Shown one piece after another: positions 35,436-43,911 of a stretch of 64,000 nt of DNA. The notes below the pieces were generated by a model. It was not told the DNA's origin, ran no database searches, and was given only the letters and a program-made list of their open reading frames with translations. The translations under genes and the position numbers were made by a program. Each line of letters begins with the position of its first letter. Position 1 is the stretch's first letter. Origin of the DNA: Nitrospira sp. (lineage in GTDB: Bacteria; Nitrospirota; Nitrospiria; Nitrospirales; Nitrospiraceae); assembly GCA_025934915.1 (NCBI GenBank), contig JAICWG010000005.1, forward strand, positions 1 to 64,000. Reading direction: 5' to 3'.

Positions 35436-36394
35436 CGGAAATTGCGGAATACTTCGAATTGGTCAAGGACCGATATGGATTAAGCAGCGATTACGCCTTG
35501 GCTGAAAAACTCGGGATCGCACAACCGGAAGCGAATCTCATGCGCCGTGGACTCAAAATCCCGAAGCCGGAGTTGTGCATCAAGATCGCTAAACTTGTGA
35601 ATAAGAACCCGGTCGAACTTCTCCTGATCGCTCAAAAAGACAAGGCCCCGAGACAGGCCAAAGAATACTGGACCTTGGCGCTGACCGCCGTGGGCGTCAT
35701 GCTTCATGTCCCTAAAAGCCCGAAATACATCCCGCGGAAGGTGGCAGCCATCGGGCAGGAACTCCGCCAGCTTGAAACGCAGACCTTGCTCTATGAAGGA
35801 GCCGAAGCGAACGCGGAGGCCGTTCGACTCGTTCAGACGACTGAGGAGTCCATCGACGCGATCATGGAGCGATGGAACATCTGGAAAAAGGGAGAGGCGT
35901 TATATCCAAGCTACCTCCTGGCGAACCAAGCGGCGGTCAAACGGGGCGTCACGATCCGTCGCCTTTTGGTCCTGACGCGTGAGCAAATGCAGCAAGAGTC
36001 GGTCATTACGGATGCCATCCAAGTCATGGACGACCAGCATCGGGCCGGCATCAAGATCTGCTTTGCATTCCGTGAAGATCTCGAACGAGCGGCTGCCTTT
36101 CAACGTTTCGAGGAAGACTACAGGCAGCAGGGAGCTGCGCGGGATCTCAACACTGCGAGCTTTGACCGGGAAATTCTTATTTTTTCCCGATCCTACGGTC
36201 AAGTGCAGCTCGGAATAGCGGGTCCCATCACACCCATTACCATGATCAATCAACTGGAAATCACGTGGAAGCCTGAGTTGCTGCGGGAGCTTGACCCGGC
36301 TCCGCTCTTCGACATGACCCGATACGTCTTCGACTATTCCGGCCCACGGGCTTTCAAGGTGGAATTGGAGCGATTCACGAAAGCGAGCACATGA
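35432..36394 (+). CDS. HTH protein with unrecognised C-terminal domain
   Basis: A 320-residue protein. Residues about 1-65 form a Cro/phage-repressor-like helix-turn-helix (KDRYGLSSDYALAEKLGI, then PELCIKIAKLVNKNPVELLL). A possible short hydrophobic stretch follows (LALTAVGVMLHV, about 82-93). The remaining 200 residues have an alpha/beta pattern (SYLLANQAAVKRGVTIRRLL, IKICFAFRED, REILIFSRSYGQVQL) that I cannot place. It may sense an acyl-CoA or lipid signal and regulate the operon it sits in. The weak GAGG site is overlapped by a five-codon leader ORF. Confidence 0.6.
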   Translation: MTEIAEYFELVKDRYGLSSDYALAEKLGIAQPEANLMRRGLKIPKPELCIKIAKLVNKNPVELLLIAQKDKAPRQAKEYWTLALTAVGVMLHVPKSPKYIPRKVAAIGQELRQLETQTLLYEGAEANAEAVRLVQTTEESIDAIMERWNIWKKGEALYPSYLLANQAAVKRGVTIRRLLVLTREQMQQESVITDAIQVMDDQHRAGIKICFAFREDLERAAAFQRFEEDYRQQGAARDLNTASFDREILIFSRSYGQVQLGIAGPITPITMINQLEITWKPELLRELDPAPLFDMTRYVFDYSGPRAFKVELERFTKAST

Positions 36395-36509
36395 AATTCA
36401 GGTCGGAGCCGTTCAAGATCAAGGTGGTGGAGCCCCTACGCCGAATAACGTGCGAGGAGAGGGAGCGGTTGTTGGCGAGGCGGAACTGATGACCGCATGA
36501 GGAAAGATT

Positions 36510-38453
36510 ATGGCCAACCTGTTCAGAGGGTTCGAGCGAATCGAAGAGGCCCGAGAGCGGTTAGCAGGCCAGAGTTTCATGGTGGGACTATTCGCAGGAA
36601 GGCCGGACTTTTCACTTCTTCTCATGCCGGAGGAGTCACCGGAAGACAAGGCTGCCTGGGAAGAATTCGGTCCCCGCCTGGAAACCTTTCTCATGGCGCA
36701 GGTCGATCCCGATGAAATCGAACGGACCGCGAAGATCCCCGACTCCATCCTGAAAGGACTCTTTGCGCTTGGCGCCTTCGGCATGAAAATTCCCCGACAG
36801 TATGGGGGACTCGGATTCTCATACACGAATTATGGTCGTGCTCTCATGCTCATGGCGAGCTGGAGCAATGCGCTGGCTCTCACAGTCGCCGTGCCGCAAT
36901 CCATCGGCATTGCCATGCCCATTCTGCTATTCGGGACCGAGGAGCAGAAATGCAAGTACTTGCCTATCGTCGCACGAGAAGCTATCTCGGCTTTTGCCCT
37001 TACGGAACCGATGACCGGGTCCGACGCCGCAAACATTGCGACGGAGGCTATCTTAGATTCCACCGGGACGACGTTTGTCGTGAACGGCGAAAAACTGTGG
37101 TGCACGAACGGTCCCATCGCCCACTACGTGACGCTGATCGCGCGCGTACCGGCGAAGTCGACACAACAGAATGGGCAAACCAGGTGGGAACCGGTTCCGA
37201 ATGACAAAGGAGCAGACGATCACGTACACACCGCCTTCATCCTTGATATGCGGACACCTGGTGTTCGTATTCGACAACACTGTCAATTTGAAGGCTGTCG
37301 AGGCATCGAGAACGCTCACATGACGTTTACGGATGTACATATCCCGAAGGAGAATGTTATCGGTGAAGTGGGCCGAGGGCTAAAATACGCCTTGACCATC
37401 CTCAACGTGGGTCGGGCGGTCAGCATCCCGGCGATCTGCCTGGGTATGGCCAAGCAAGCCTGGCAACCCACGCTCGATCAGGCCAATCAGCGACTCACCT
37501 TCCAAAAGCCTCTCGGTACCAGGCAAACACAGCGCATGAGACTGGGCCGCATGGCTTCGAATCTCTTTGCTATGGAGGCTCTCGCGCTCATGGCCTGGCG
37601 AATGGCAGATCAGCATACCTACGATGTCAGGATCGAGGCAGCCCTGGCCAAGCTCTTCTGCTCCGAGAAGACTATTCAGTTCCTAAAAGACGCCCAAGTC
37701 ATCTTTGGAGGGATGGGATACGAAACCGCTCACTCTAAGTGGGTTCGTGGGGAGCCTGCGTTCGGCATTGAACAGCTGGTCCGCGATGCGGAGATGTACC
37801 GCATCGGAGAAGGCGCCACTGATATCCTGCGACCATTCGTCGCGCGTGAGGGGCTCGATATGCACCTTGGGCTGGTCGGACCTCTCTTCGACGAACGAAC
37901 GACAGGCGTTTATCGATTCATCGAGTTGCAGCGACTTCTGAGATTTTATGTTCCTTGGTACGTGAATCAATGGAGAGGCGGCCGATTACCGGTTCACCCA
38001 GAGTTCCGACATTCGAATGTACGCTCCAAATTGATCTTCGTGGAACGTGCGAGTCGGCGGCTCGCACGGACGATCTTCTACTCCATGCTGCTCCATGGCC
38101 AAGCGCTTCGAGACGATCAAGGTCGGCAAAACCGGATCGAGATGATCGGCGAAGACCTGTTGGCCATCGCAACAACCGCGCTGTATGCCGAAGCGCAAGA
38201 CCGGACCGCTGCGCATCCGGAAGTTTGGGAGCTCGTCGAGGAATGTTTTCGAGAAGCCAAGCAACGTGTCGAACACAACATCAAGAGACTGATCCGCAAT
38301 CAGGATACCGTGGTGGCGGCGATTGGGGAAAAAGCCCTCAGCGATCGGTATCCTTCACTCATCAGCGGAATCATCCAGCGCGATCTTCAAGACTACTCAC
38401 GCCACGAGAGTGTTCTTAAGGCCGGAGACGTGAACATGCATACGGTTGTCTGA
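36510..38453 (+). CDS. Acyl-CoA dehydrogenase, long form (paralogue)
   Basis: A 647-residue acyl-CoA dehydrogenase with the same layout as the protein at 33416. Core motifs are FALTEPMTGSDAAN, GEKLWCTNGP, FGGMGYE and the catalytic-Glu segment RIGEGATDILRPFVAREGL. A helical C-terminal extension of about 180 residues follows. It is separated from the HTH gene by about 115 bases. A GAGGAAAG site precedes the ATG. It likely carries out the first oxidation of beta-oxidation; chain-length specificity is not visible. Confidence 0.88.
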   Translation: MANLFRGFERIEEARERLAGQSFMVGLFAGRPDFSLLLMPEESPEDKAAWEEFGPRLETFLMAQVDPDEIERTAKIPDSILKGLFALGAFGMKIPRQYGGLGFSYTNYGRALMLMASWSNALALTVAVPQSIGIAMPILLFGTEEQKCKYLPIVAREAISAFALTEPMTGSDAANIATEAILDSTGTTFVVNGEKLWCTNGPIAHYVTLIARVPAKSTQQNGQTRWEPVPNDKGADDHVHTAFILDMRTPGVRIRQHCQFEGCRGIENAHMTFTDVHIPKENVIGEVGRGLKYALTILNVGRAVSIPAICLGMAKQAWQPTLDQANQRLTFQKPLGTRQTQRMRLGRMASNLFAMEALALMAWRMADQHTYDVRIEAALAKLFCSEKTIQFLKDAQVIFGGMGYETAHSKWVRGEPAFGIEQLVRDAEMYRIGEGATDILRPFVAREGLDMHLGLVGPLFDERTTGVYRFIELQRLLRFYVPWYVNQWRGGRLPVHPEFRHSNVRSKLIFVERASRRLARTIFYSMLLHGQALRDDQGRQNRIEMIGEDLLAIATTALYAEAQDRTAAHPEVWELVEECFREAKQRVEHNIKRLIRNQDTVVAAIGEKALSDRYPSLISGIIQRDLQDYSRHESVLKAGDVNMHTVV

Positions 38454-38529
38454 TTCCAATGGGACATTTCTTGAATTGCGCACCGATACGGTTACCCATC
38501 CATAAAGCGAAACAAAACAAAGACAGCTT

Positions 38530-39528
38530 ATGCGCGCCTGGTTGATGGAGTCTTATGATGGGGTTGAAAAGCTGCGGCTTGGCGAGGTGCCCGATCCTCA
38601 ACCAGGTCCGACAGAGGTGCTGCTCAAAGTGAGGTATGCCGCACTCAATCCCGCTGATGCGTTCCTGGCACAAGGACTCTATCCGGCCAAACCCACTCTG
38701 CCACACATCCTTGGACGTGATGGCCTGGGCGATGTCGAAGCCGTGGGCTCGCGCGTGGCAGACATCCGCATGGGTGAAAGAGTTGGGATTCTGCGTTGCG
38801 AGACAGGAGTGGAATCGCCTGGAACTCTGGCCGAGAAAGTCGTCGTCCCTGCGGAAAGTCTAGTCCGAATCCCCGTCGACTGGTCTCTCGAAAAAATGGC
38901 CGGCGCTCCGCTGGTCTTCTTAACAGCCTGGCAGGCTTTGACTCAGTGGAACGATCCACCGGTACCTCCCTTGGCAAGATCAGTCCTCCTCGTGACCGGT
39001 GCATCAGGGGGAGTCGGCGTTGCGTCAGTGTTGCTTGGAAAATCGATGAACCTGATCGTGGTTGCTTTATCGCGTGATGCACAGAAGAGAACCAAGCTGA
39101 AGACGCTCGGAGCTGATGTCGTGTTCGATCCAGAGGACAAGAATCTCGTGAAGGCCATATCCGCTGCGATCAGTCCGAAGAAGATAGATCTGGCTGTGGA
39201 CTGCGTCGGTGGCAAACTCTTCCCTCAAGTCATTGCCCTGCTCGGTTATGGCGGCAAGATCAGCGTCGTCGGCAGGAGCGGAGGCACGGTCCCGGAATTC
39301 AATACGGCGACCTTGTTATTCCGCCGCATTCGGATCGGTGGTGTCTCGGTCGGGGATTATACGGCACAGGCAGCTCAGACTGCATGGAAAGAGATTGTCG
39401 ATCGGCTGAACGCTATAGGACAACGGCCACAGGTCGACAGCATCGTTTCATTCGAAGAGGTCAAGAAAGGATTTGCACGATTGGCACAGGGCCCGATGGG
39501 GAAAGTATTGGTTCGGGTGGCTGGTTGA
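38530..39528 (+). CDS. Zinc-independent quinone oxidoreductase (MDR family)
   Basis: A 332-residue medium-chain dehydrogenase/reductase. An N-terminal GroES-like domain (RYAALNPADAFLAQGLYP, HILGRDGLGDVEAVG) is followed by a Rossmann domain with LLVTGASGGVGVASV, the NADPH-binding pattern of quinone oxidoreductases or enoyl reductases. The zinc-ligand Cys residues of alcohol dehydrogenases are absent. It ends the fatty-acid block and has no clear ribosome binding site. Possible substrates are quinones, enoyl thioesters or reactive aldehydes. Confidence 0.82.
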   Translation: MRAWLMESYDGVEKLRLGEVPDPQPGPTEVLLKVRYAALNPADAFLAQGLYPAKPTLPHILGRDGLGDVEAVGSRVADIRMGERVGILRCETGVESPGTLAEKVVVPAESLVRIPVDWSLEKMAGAPLVFLTAWQALTQWNDPPVPPLARSVLLVTGASGGVGVASVLLGKSMNLIVVALSRDAQKRTKLKTLGADVVFDPEDKNLVKAISAAISPKKIDLAVDCVGGKLFPQVIALLGYGGKISVVGRSGGTVPEFNTATLLFRRIRIGGVSVGDYTAQAAQTAWKEIVDRLNAIGQRPQVDSIVSFEEVKKGFARLAQGPMGKVLVRVAG

Positions 39529-39721
39529 TAGCTGCGATTCGGCATCGCTCTATTGTTCATGACCTCACAAGCAACCTCACCATACATGCTCGACTCATCG
39601 ATTTCCCTTCGGTCCCTGCTGACGCTTCCTCCATATTTGAGGACAAAACTTGATGCAACTAAATATTGTTTGCGTCAGGCAGTGGAAGTCTCACAACCGT
39701 ACGATTACCCAGTAGTGAGTT

Positions 39722-39770
39722 TGGAGCTGGCGACTCGGATTGAACGGGCGACCTGCAGTTTACGAAACCG
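39722..39770 (+). repeat. tRNA-Thr 3'-end fragment F1 (att-like)
   Basis: Forty-nine bases that match the 3' part of the tRNA-Thr at 44139-44214 (same strand sense) at 46 positions, from the CCA end through the anticodon stem. The sequence then diverges, so it cannot fold as a tRNA. It is the distal boundary of the tRNA-anchored accessory region. Confidence 0.85.
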
Positions 39771-39984
39771 TCAAAGCGGGGGCATCGCAACCTCCTGAAA
39801 ACCTTGGAATCCACTAGTAAACACTGGCGAATTAGCTTGCTTGATGCTTCCTCGTACTTCCCCGGATTTCCCTCAGATTCCCCGCCTATTCCCCTACGCT
39901 ATTCACTACGCTTTTCTCTAGCCCAACATACCAAGGTCGGCGAGTCGAACCGTGGCCATCGCGTTGACGGCGTGAATTCTTGAT

Positions 39985-40755
39985 CTAGGGCGAAATCGTA
40001 TGTGTATGTGGTGTCTCTAATGGTAAAGCAGGTCCATTCTTTGACTCAATCAGCTGATGAGCATCTCTTAAGAGACACATAGATATATTTTTTACCACCA
40101 ATCGGCTAAGGACGAGTGACTCTTGAATACGTTCTGGTGCCCAGCCTGTAGCTTGGGATATTCGATGAACTACCAGGTCTCTTTCATCAAATAATTCATT
40201 CCACTTCGTTATCAATCGGTTCTTCCGTGAATCAAGATTGGACTCTCCGGTATAAACTTCGATTTCTGAGGACTCGCATACGCTATTCCAAAGATTAGAT
40301 AACCCCAGGTTTTTAGAAATCTCTGTAACCTGTCCAGATCGAAAATTTCTCTGATTATAGACCAGCTTGTCCTTTAGCAAACGGTATCCAAGATGACCAT
40401 TCATGCAAATGGATAAGTTGCTAATAAGTGCTGTAGCAGTTTTAAAGTCATCAGCGCTCTTTAAAGCTCTAAGTTCGAGTGCTGCACATCCAAGGTTGGC
40501 TTTTTGAAGATCTGCTCGAAGCAATCGATAATCCGCAAAGTTAGCTTCCAGTATAGTCAGATATTCTTGAAATAAGGCGCGAAGGATTTCTTCTATTGTC
40601 GATGTAAGAGCTACTATTGTGTTGTTAAGAAGAACAACGCGGAGTCTGGGGTCGGGGTTTGTCCTTTGGATATGATCCAGGACGTCAGCCAGCGTTTGGA
40701 GGGCCGCTTCGTAGTCAGCAATAATCCCATCAAAGCTATGAAATAAATCTGTCAT
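39985..40755 (-). CDS. HEPN-domain protein (putative RNase effector)
   Basis: A 256-residue, mostly helical protein. It has a long N-terminal helical bundle (1-115). A C-terminal Arg192-x4-His197 motif (ERDLVVHRIS) is the catalytic signature of HEPN RNases. Overall it resembles the MAE_28990/MAE_18760-type HEPN proteins found beside DUF262 genes. It overlaps the upstream DUF262 gene (TTG start at 40776 gives a 4-base overlap; the ATG at 40755 is taken here). The base composition is AT-rich for this genome. I infer an RNA-cleaving toxin held in check or triggered by the DUF262 partner. Confidence 0.7.
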   Translation of the reverse strand: MTDLFHSFDGIIADYEAALQTLADVLDHIQRTNPDPRLRVVLLNNTIVALTSTIEEILRALFQEYLTILEANFADYRLLRADLQKANLGCAALELRALKSADDFKTATALISNLSICMNGHLGYRLLKDKLVYNQRNFRSGQVTEISKNLGLSNLWNSVCESSEIEVYTGESNLDSRKNRLITKWNELFDERDLVVHRISQATGWAPERIQESLVLSRLVVKNISMCLLRDAHQLIESKNGPALPLETPHTHTISP

Positions 40756-40772
40756 CGAGTACGAATGTCTCG

Positions 40773-41969
40773 TCAAACCGTTGCGTCAAGGATGTTTCCA
40801 ATAGCACGTATGCGGTCCTTGATTGATTGAGCAGTATTGGCCTTTCCTGTTAAGAGTTCGAGATTTGTAGTTAGCATTAGGTTAACCTTAGTTTGTATTT
40901 GAAGACCGTTTGCAATGTAGTGGTCTATATTATTTTTCCTGCGGTAGATAGCGACCATGCAAGCATCAAAAAGGGCAATTGAGATGCGCTGCTTTCCTTT
41001 TTCATCTGGATGAAGGCAAAAAGGGTGCCCTTCAAAGATTTTGTCGCAAGCGTTAATCACGGTGTTAAAAACATCTTCAAATTCGGAAAGCTGTTCTGGG
41101 GAAGTGTCCCGATTTCGCTTCATGCAGTTGTCAAGAATTGTGCGCATCGCTCCTTTGATATTTGCGTCGTCGAGCAAGGCAAAGAATCGCAGGATAATTT
41201 GGCAGTCGTTCATTGTTCTATACGTTGTATTCGCTTGCCTCTCAGGGTTTTCATAGTACTCACTCTCATCAGTTTCCGTATATGGAGGGATACCAAAAAC
41301 TCTACAAAACACATCATTCCTGGCGAGCTTTATTATTAAATCGTTGAACTTTCCTCGGAATATACTATTACGAATTTCCTGAGGATTGAGACTCTCGCCA
41401 CCGGTGTTTAAACGTTCGAAGACATATCTCCTAACCTTAAATGGATCGCTTTGGGCGGACTTGGTCTCCTTTAATAAGACAATTGCGCTAATCGAGGCTC
41501 TGTCGAGACCGCGCTTCACCGTCGGGGACAATTCGTTATATCTCTTGCCATTCAAGAAACTCAGCTCTTCAAGCCCGATGAGAGGATAGTCGTTCTCTAG
41601 ATACTCATGAATCGCATTAAGCCTTTGCTGGCCATCCATAACCTCATAACGGGCGAGATCACCTTCATAAAGAAAGATTGGAGGAATGGGAATGTTTAGC
41701 AGTAACGATTCTATTAATTTGGACTTCTTTTTGTTTGGCCATCTCAAGCGTCGCTGATATTCAGGCCGAAGATTTAAGACCTCTTTGCCCTTAATCAGAT
41801 CGTGTATCTGAGGAAGAAAAAAATTGTTGCTTTGATAAATGACGCGAAATGAGAGGTTATTATAAGCATTCTCGATTTCGTTATCTGTCTTCGGAGGTTT
41901 GGCGGTTTCTACCTCTTCTTCATCAGACTCCAACAAATCGTCGTCTTTTAATTCAACAGACCTTGCCAT
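40773..41969 (-). CDS. DUF262 (ParB/sulfiredoxin-fold) protein
   Basis: A 398-residue protein with the DUF262 fold. Hallmarks are LRPEYQRRLRWPNKKKSKLIESLL, the catalytic motif MDGQQRL (Asp112-Gly-Gln-Gln-Arg116) and FERLNTGGESLNPQEIRN (184-201). The C-terminal half is helical and not recognised; there is no DUF1524/HNH nuclease as in GmrSD enzymes. The DGQQR loop binds and hydrolyses nucleotides in characterised relatives. An acidic N-terminal 30 residues precede the fold. The AAAGGAGGGG site is strong. With the HEPN gene it forms a two-gene unit of predicted defence type. Confidence 0.8.
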   Translation of the reverse strand: MARSVELKDDDLLESDEEEVETAKPPKTDNEIENAYNNLSFRVIYQSNNFFLPQIHDLIKGKEVLNLRPEYQRRLRWPNKKKSKLIESLLLNIPIPPIFLYEGDLARYEVMDGQQRLNAIHEYLENDYPLIGLEELSFLNGKRYNELSPTVKRGLDRASISAIVLLKETKSAQSDPFKVRRYVFERLNTGGESLNPQEIRNSIFRGKFNDLIIKLARNDVFCRVFGIPPYTETDESEYYENPERQANTTYRTMNDCQIILRFFALLDDANIKGAMRTILDNCMKRNRDTSPEQLSEFEDVFNTVINACDKIFEGHPFCLHPDEKGKQRISIALFDACMVAIYRRKNNIDHYIANGLQIQTKVNLMLTTNLELLTGKANTAQSIKDRIRAIGNILDATV

Positions 41970-42327
41970 TCTTGGACCCCTCCTTTGTGCTGGATTGCCA
42001 CTGGTCCGCTTCTCAGTAACTTGTTTGTCGTTGCCGTTATTCCTCTTTGTAGAAATGGGAGCAACATTGATGGTGAGCCTATCAATAAAGAAGTGTTCCG
42101 TATGACAACAGGTAAAGGTATCTAAGGAGTAGGAGGATAGCTCCTTCCGCTTGTAAAATCATCTACCTCAACGATCTTAGGGTGTTGACTCTTTGCTAAC
42201 ATCGCGGCAATATCCGCGCCCATGGTACCTGAGGATCCCCACCATTTTGAGTTTGATCTGAACCGATGAAAAGGTACCGGGAGTCTTTTCTGGTGACTAC
42301 AGTTTCATGAAATTTTGGATAATAGGA
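41970..42327. other. Intergenic, low-complexity accessory DNA
   Basis: No supported gene. It should contain the promoter of the DUF262/HEPN unit on the minus strand. No tRNA-derived segment is seen until 42328. Confidence 0.4.
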
Positions 42328-42359
42328 TGGAGCCGACGACCAGGATTGAACGGGCAACC
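42328..42359 (+). repeat. tRNA-Thr 3'-end fragment F2 (att-like)
   Basis: Thirty-two bases matching the CCA end and T-arm of the tRNA-Thr at 29 positions, same orientation as the other copies. The sequence diverges after the T-arm. Confidence 0.7.
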
Positions 42360-42428
42360 AGTCATCAGTTCGGCCCTAAAGCCTGCCTCACCGATTCCTA
42401 CAAAGGGGGCATACCCCCTACGAGTCCC

Positions 42429-42494
42429 CCACAGGTCGCTGGTTCAATTTTCTTTTTTGGAGCCGGCAACTGGAATCGAACCAGCGACCTGTGG
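42429..42494. repeat. 17-bp perfect inverted repeat around fragment F3
   Basis: CCACAGGTCGCTGGTTC (42429-42445) is repeated inverted at 42478-42494, with 32 bases between. The right arm is the T-arm part of fragment F3; the left arm is the same T-arm in the opposite direction. This looks like two opposed att-like pieces joined at CAATTTTC TTTTTTGG. Confidence 0.85.
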
Positions 42495-42502
42495 TTTACG
42501 AA
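42458..42502 (+). repeat. tRNA 3'-end fragment F3 from a different tRNA-Thr
   Basis: Forty-five bases that align without gaps to the tRNA-Thr 3' part but differ at about eight positions. The changes in the T-stem compensate each other (GCTGG pairing with CCAGT), so it derives from a different functional tRNA, probably brought in by an element from another host. The anticodon-side segment GGTTTACGAA is shared. Confidence 0.75.
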
Positions 42503-42870
42503 CTTCAGCAGACCCTATCTCAGACAACGTAACCCTATAAGGAACAACAAACCAGGACTCCCTCGACATAGGGCGGTGTGAGGCCAGTTTGTCCTGTGCT
42601 GGTAGCAGCGTGGTAGCAAAAAGTGGCCAGGATAATACTGAGCTAAATCCGCTGACTAAGAATCCTGACGAAACCCGACCTCAGGACACTCAGCAAGAGC
42701 AGTCATCAGCGAAGGGTAAAGATTTATGCCCCATCAACGCATCATGGATCATGGTAAGTCATGGTGTTTCGGCAACAAGTCGGCACCACATCACAATAGA
42801 TATTACACGCTGCCCTGGAAAATAGCCGGAGAATCATACATCGCGATTCCTCAGCCGGGAATTAGTCGCT
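42503..42870. other. Intergenic accessory DNA, no supported gene
   Basis: An open frame on the + strand (42589-42825) has no ribosome binding site and no recognisable domain, so I do not call it. No further tRNA fragment is seen. Confidence 0.4.
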
Positions 42871-43368
42871 TCATGGCTTGATCTTCTCAATCGTTGCTAG
42901 TTTTCCATCAGGCCCGTATGTGAGATGGTAGATGACCAATCTGTCTTTGGCAGCGATTTCAAGAGGGGTGAAGATAAGTTCTGTGAGTAAAAGCGTAAAA
43001 ACATCACCTGCCAGGTAGAATAATCCTGTGAGGAGTTTGACGGCCCAATGATGGGCATCAGGATCCAATTTGTACCGGTCATCGTATCCCCCACCTTCAA
43101 TGGCTGAGTAGTTATCAGGTTCTCCGAGTGCGGAGATCACTGCGGATCGTTGAACACCAATTTGAATGACATTGATATCACCCCGTTTAGACTCGCGACT
43201 GGCACCATTAACACGGAACACCCCGACAGGTTCAAAATAAGCAGGCACATGACGAACAGGTTTGGTTTGCGCATTCTTCCTGCCTCCCACCCCATAGAAT
43301 AAGATCAAAATGTGAGGAACGCTGACTGCCAAGTAAAAACAGTCAAGGTTTTTGAGACGAGGGATCAC
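42871..43368 (-). CDS. Hypothetical envelope protein
   Basis: A 165-residue protein. A hydrophobic N-terminal stretch (CFYLAVSVPHILILFYGVGG, about 10-29) could be a signal or anchor. The body has GVQRSAVISALGEPDNYS, which recalls the start of OmlA/SmpA-like repeats. A second hydrophobic segment (LLTGLFYLAGDVFTLLLTELIF) and the end YGPDGKLATIEKI are typical of a widespread uncharacterised proteobacterial family. Its ATG overlaps the stop of the toxin reading frame, but that extended frame is probably a frameshift product, so coupling may be fortuitous. It lies inside the tRNA-anchored region. Confidence 0.6.
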   Translation of the reverse strand: MIPRLKNLDCFYLAVSVPHILILFYGVGGRKNAQTKPVRHVPAYFEPVGVFRVNGASRESKRGDINVIQIGVQRSAVISALGEPDNYSAIEGGGYDDRYKLDPDAHHWAVKLLTGLFYLAGDVFTLLLTELIFTPLEIAAKDRLVIYHLTYGPDGKLATIEKIKP

Positions 43369-43745
43369 ATAAATTCATAAAGCAATAATAAAAAAACAGT
43401 AAAAGGTTGTCGAACAATATTCGAAAATGAAGCAATATTACCCGCCGATGGGGCGTAAGCGGAGACTCTCCAGGCAGCAGTGGAAAGCCGGCCTAGTTTG
43501 CGTTCAAGCCTGGGTTCGATCAGAGACCCGATACCTTGAACGTTGGCCACAGACGCTTCGTGCAAAAATGGAAGTCTCCCGAGAGGGATCTCATAGCGGC
43601 TGCCCCGCTGTTGAGTGGTCAGCGGAACGTATGTGATGAGCGCGCGGGGCGCATTCGGATCATGACGAGAGACGATGAGCACGGGGCGGGTCTTGGCAGC
43701 TAACCCGAGGTCGGCCAGCCAGATATCACCTGGCTTGGCGTTCAT
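43365..43745 (-). CDS. MazF/PemK-family toxin, C-terminus probably frameshifted
   Basis: A 126-residue reading frame. The N-terminal 90 residues are clearly MazF/PemK-like: GDIWLADLGLAAKTRPVLIVS, YVPLTTQQRGSRYEIPLG, and SVANVQGIGSLIEPRLERKLGRLS. These enzymes cleave mRNA. After GRLS the frame reads an atypical 35-residue tail with a hydrophobic end. In another frame the same DNA reads LESLRLRPIGG and a stop at 43438, which is the expected C-terminal helix and length (about 102 residues). A one-base loss near 43470-43480 is therefore likely. The antitoxin gene upstream overlaps by 20 bases. Confidence 0.72.
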   Translation of the reverse strand: MNAKPGDIWLADLGLAAKTRPVLIVSRHDPNAPRALITYVPLTTQQRGSRYEIPLGRLPFLHEASVANVQGIGSLIEPRLERKLGRLSTAAWRVSAYAPSAGNIASFSNIVRQPFTVFLLLLYEFM

Positions 43746-43911
43746 CCAGCGTATCGAGCACTTCTTGTACGACGGTTCGAGAAGGTTGCAGGTCCAGGGT
43801 GTCGGTGTCGGCCAACTCGATCACGTCGGTAACGATTTGCTCCACTTGAGCCGCCACCTCGGGCCGCCGGGAGGCAAGCTTTTTATCGAGTTTCTGGGTG
43901 AGCTGTGTCAT
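43726..43911 (-). CDS. Antitoxin partner of the MazF/PemK toxin
   Basis: A 61-residue, highly charged helical protein (KLDKKLASRRPEVAAQVEQI, TLDLQPSRTVVQEVLDTLDE). It overlaps the toxin start by 20 bases and precedes it, as antitoxins usually do. No AbrB, MetJ/Arc or Phd signature is clear, so the assignment rests on size, position and overlap. It lies 228 bases from the tRNA-Thr; the space between contains a CCACAC-GAA-GTGTGG hairpin at 44122-44136. Confidence 0.65.
   Translation of the reverse strand: MTQLTQKLDKKLASRRPEVAAQVEQIVTDVIELADTDTLDLQPSRTVVQEVLDTLDERQAR

Noticed and set aside
39722-39770. Second tRNA-Thr gene
   Set aside because: Only the 3' part is present; the D-arm and 5' acceptor strand are missing.
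39553-39798. 81-residue + strand ORF with ELATRIERATCSLRNR
   Set aside because: The recognisable part is the translated antisense of the tRNA-Thr fragment F1, not protein-coding sequence.
42307-42581. Two overlapping + strand ORFs with EPATGIEPATCGLR-like segments
   Set aside because: These are translations of tRNA fragments F2 and F3; this motif is a common artefact of tRNA antisense reading.
42589-42825. 78-residue + strand ORF in the island
   Set aside because: No ribosome binding site, no domain, and it lies in decayed accessory DNA.
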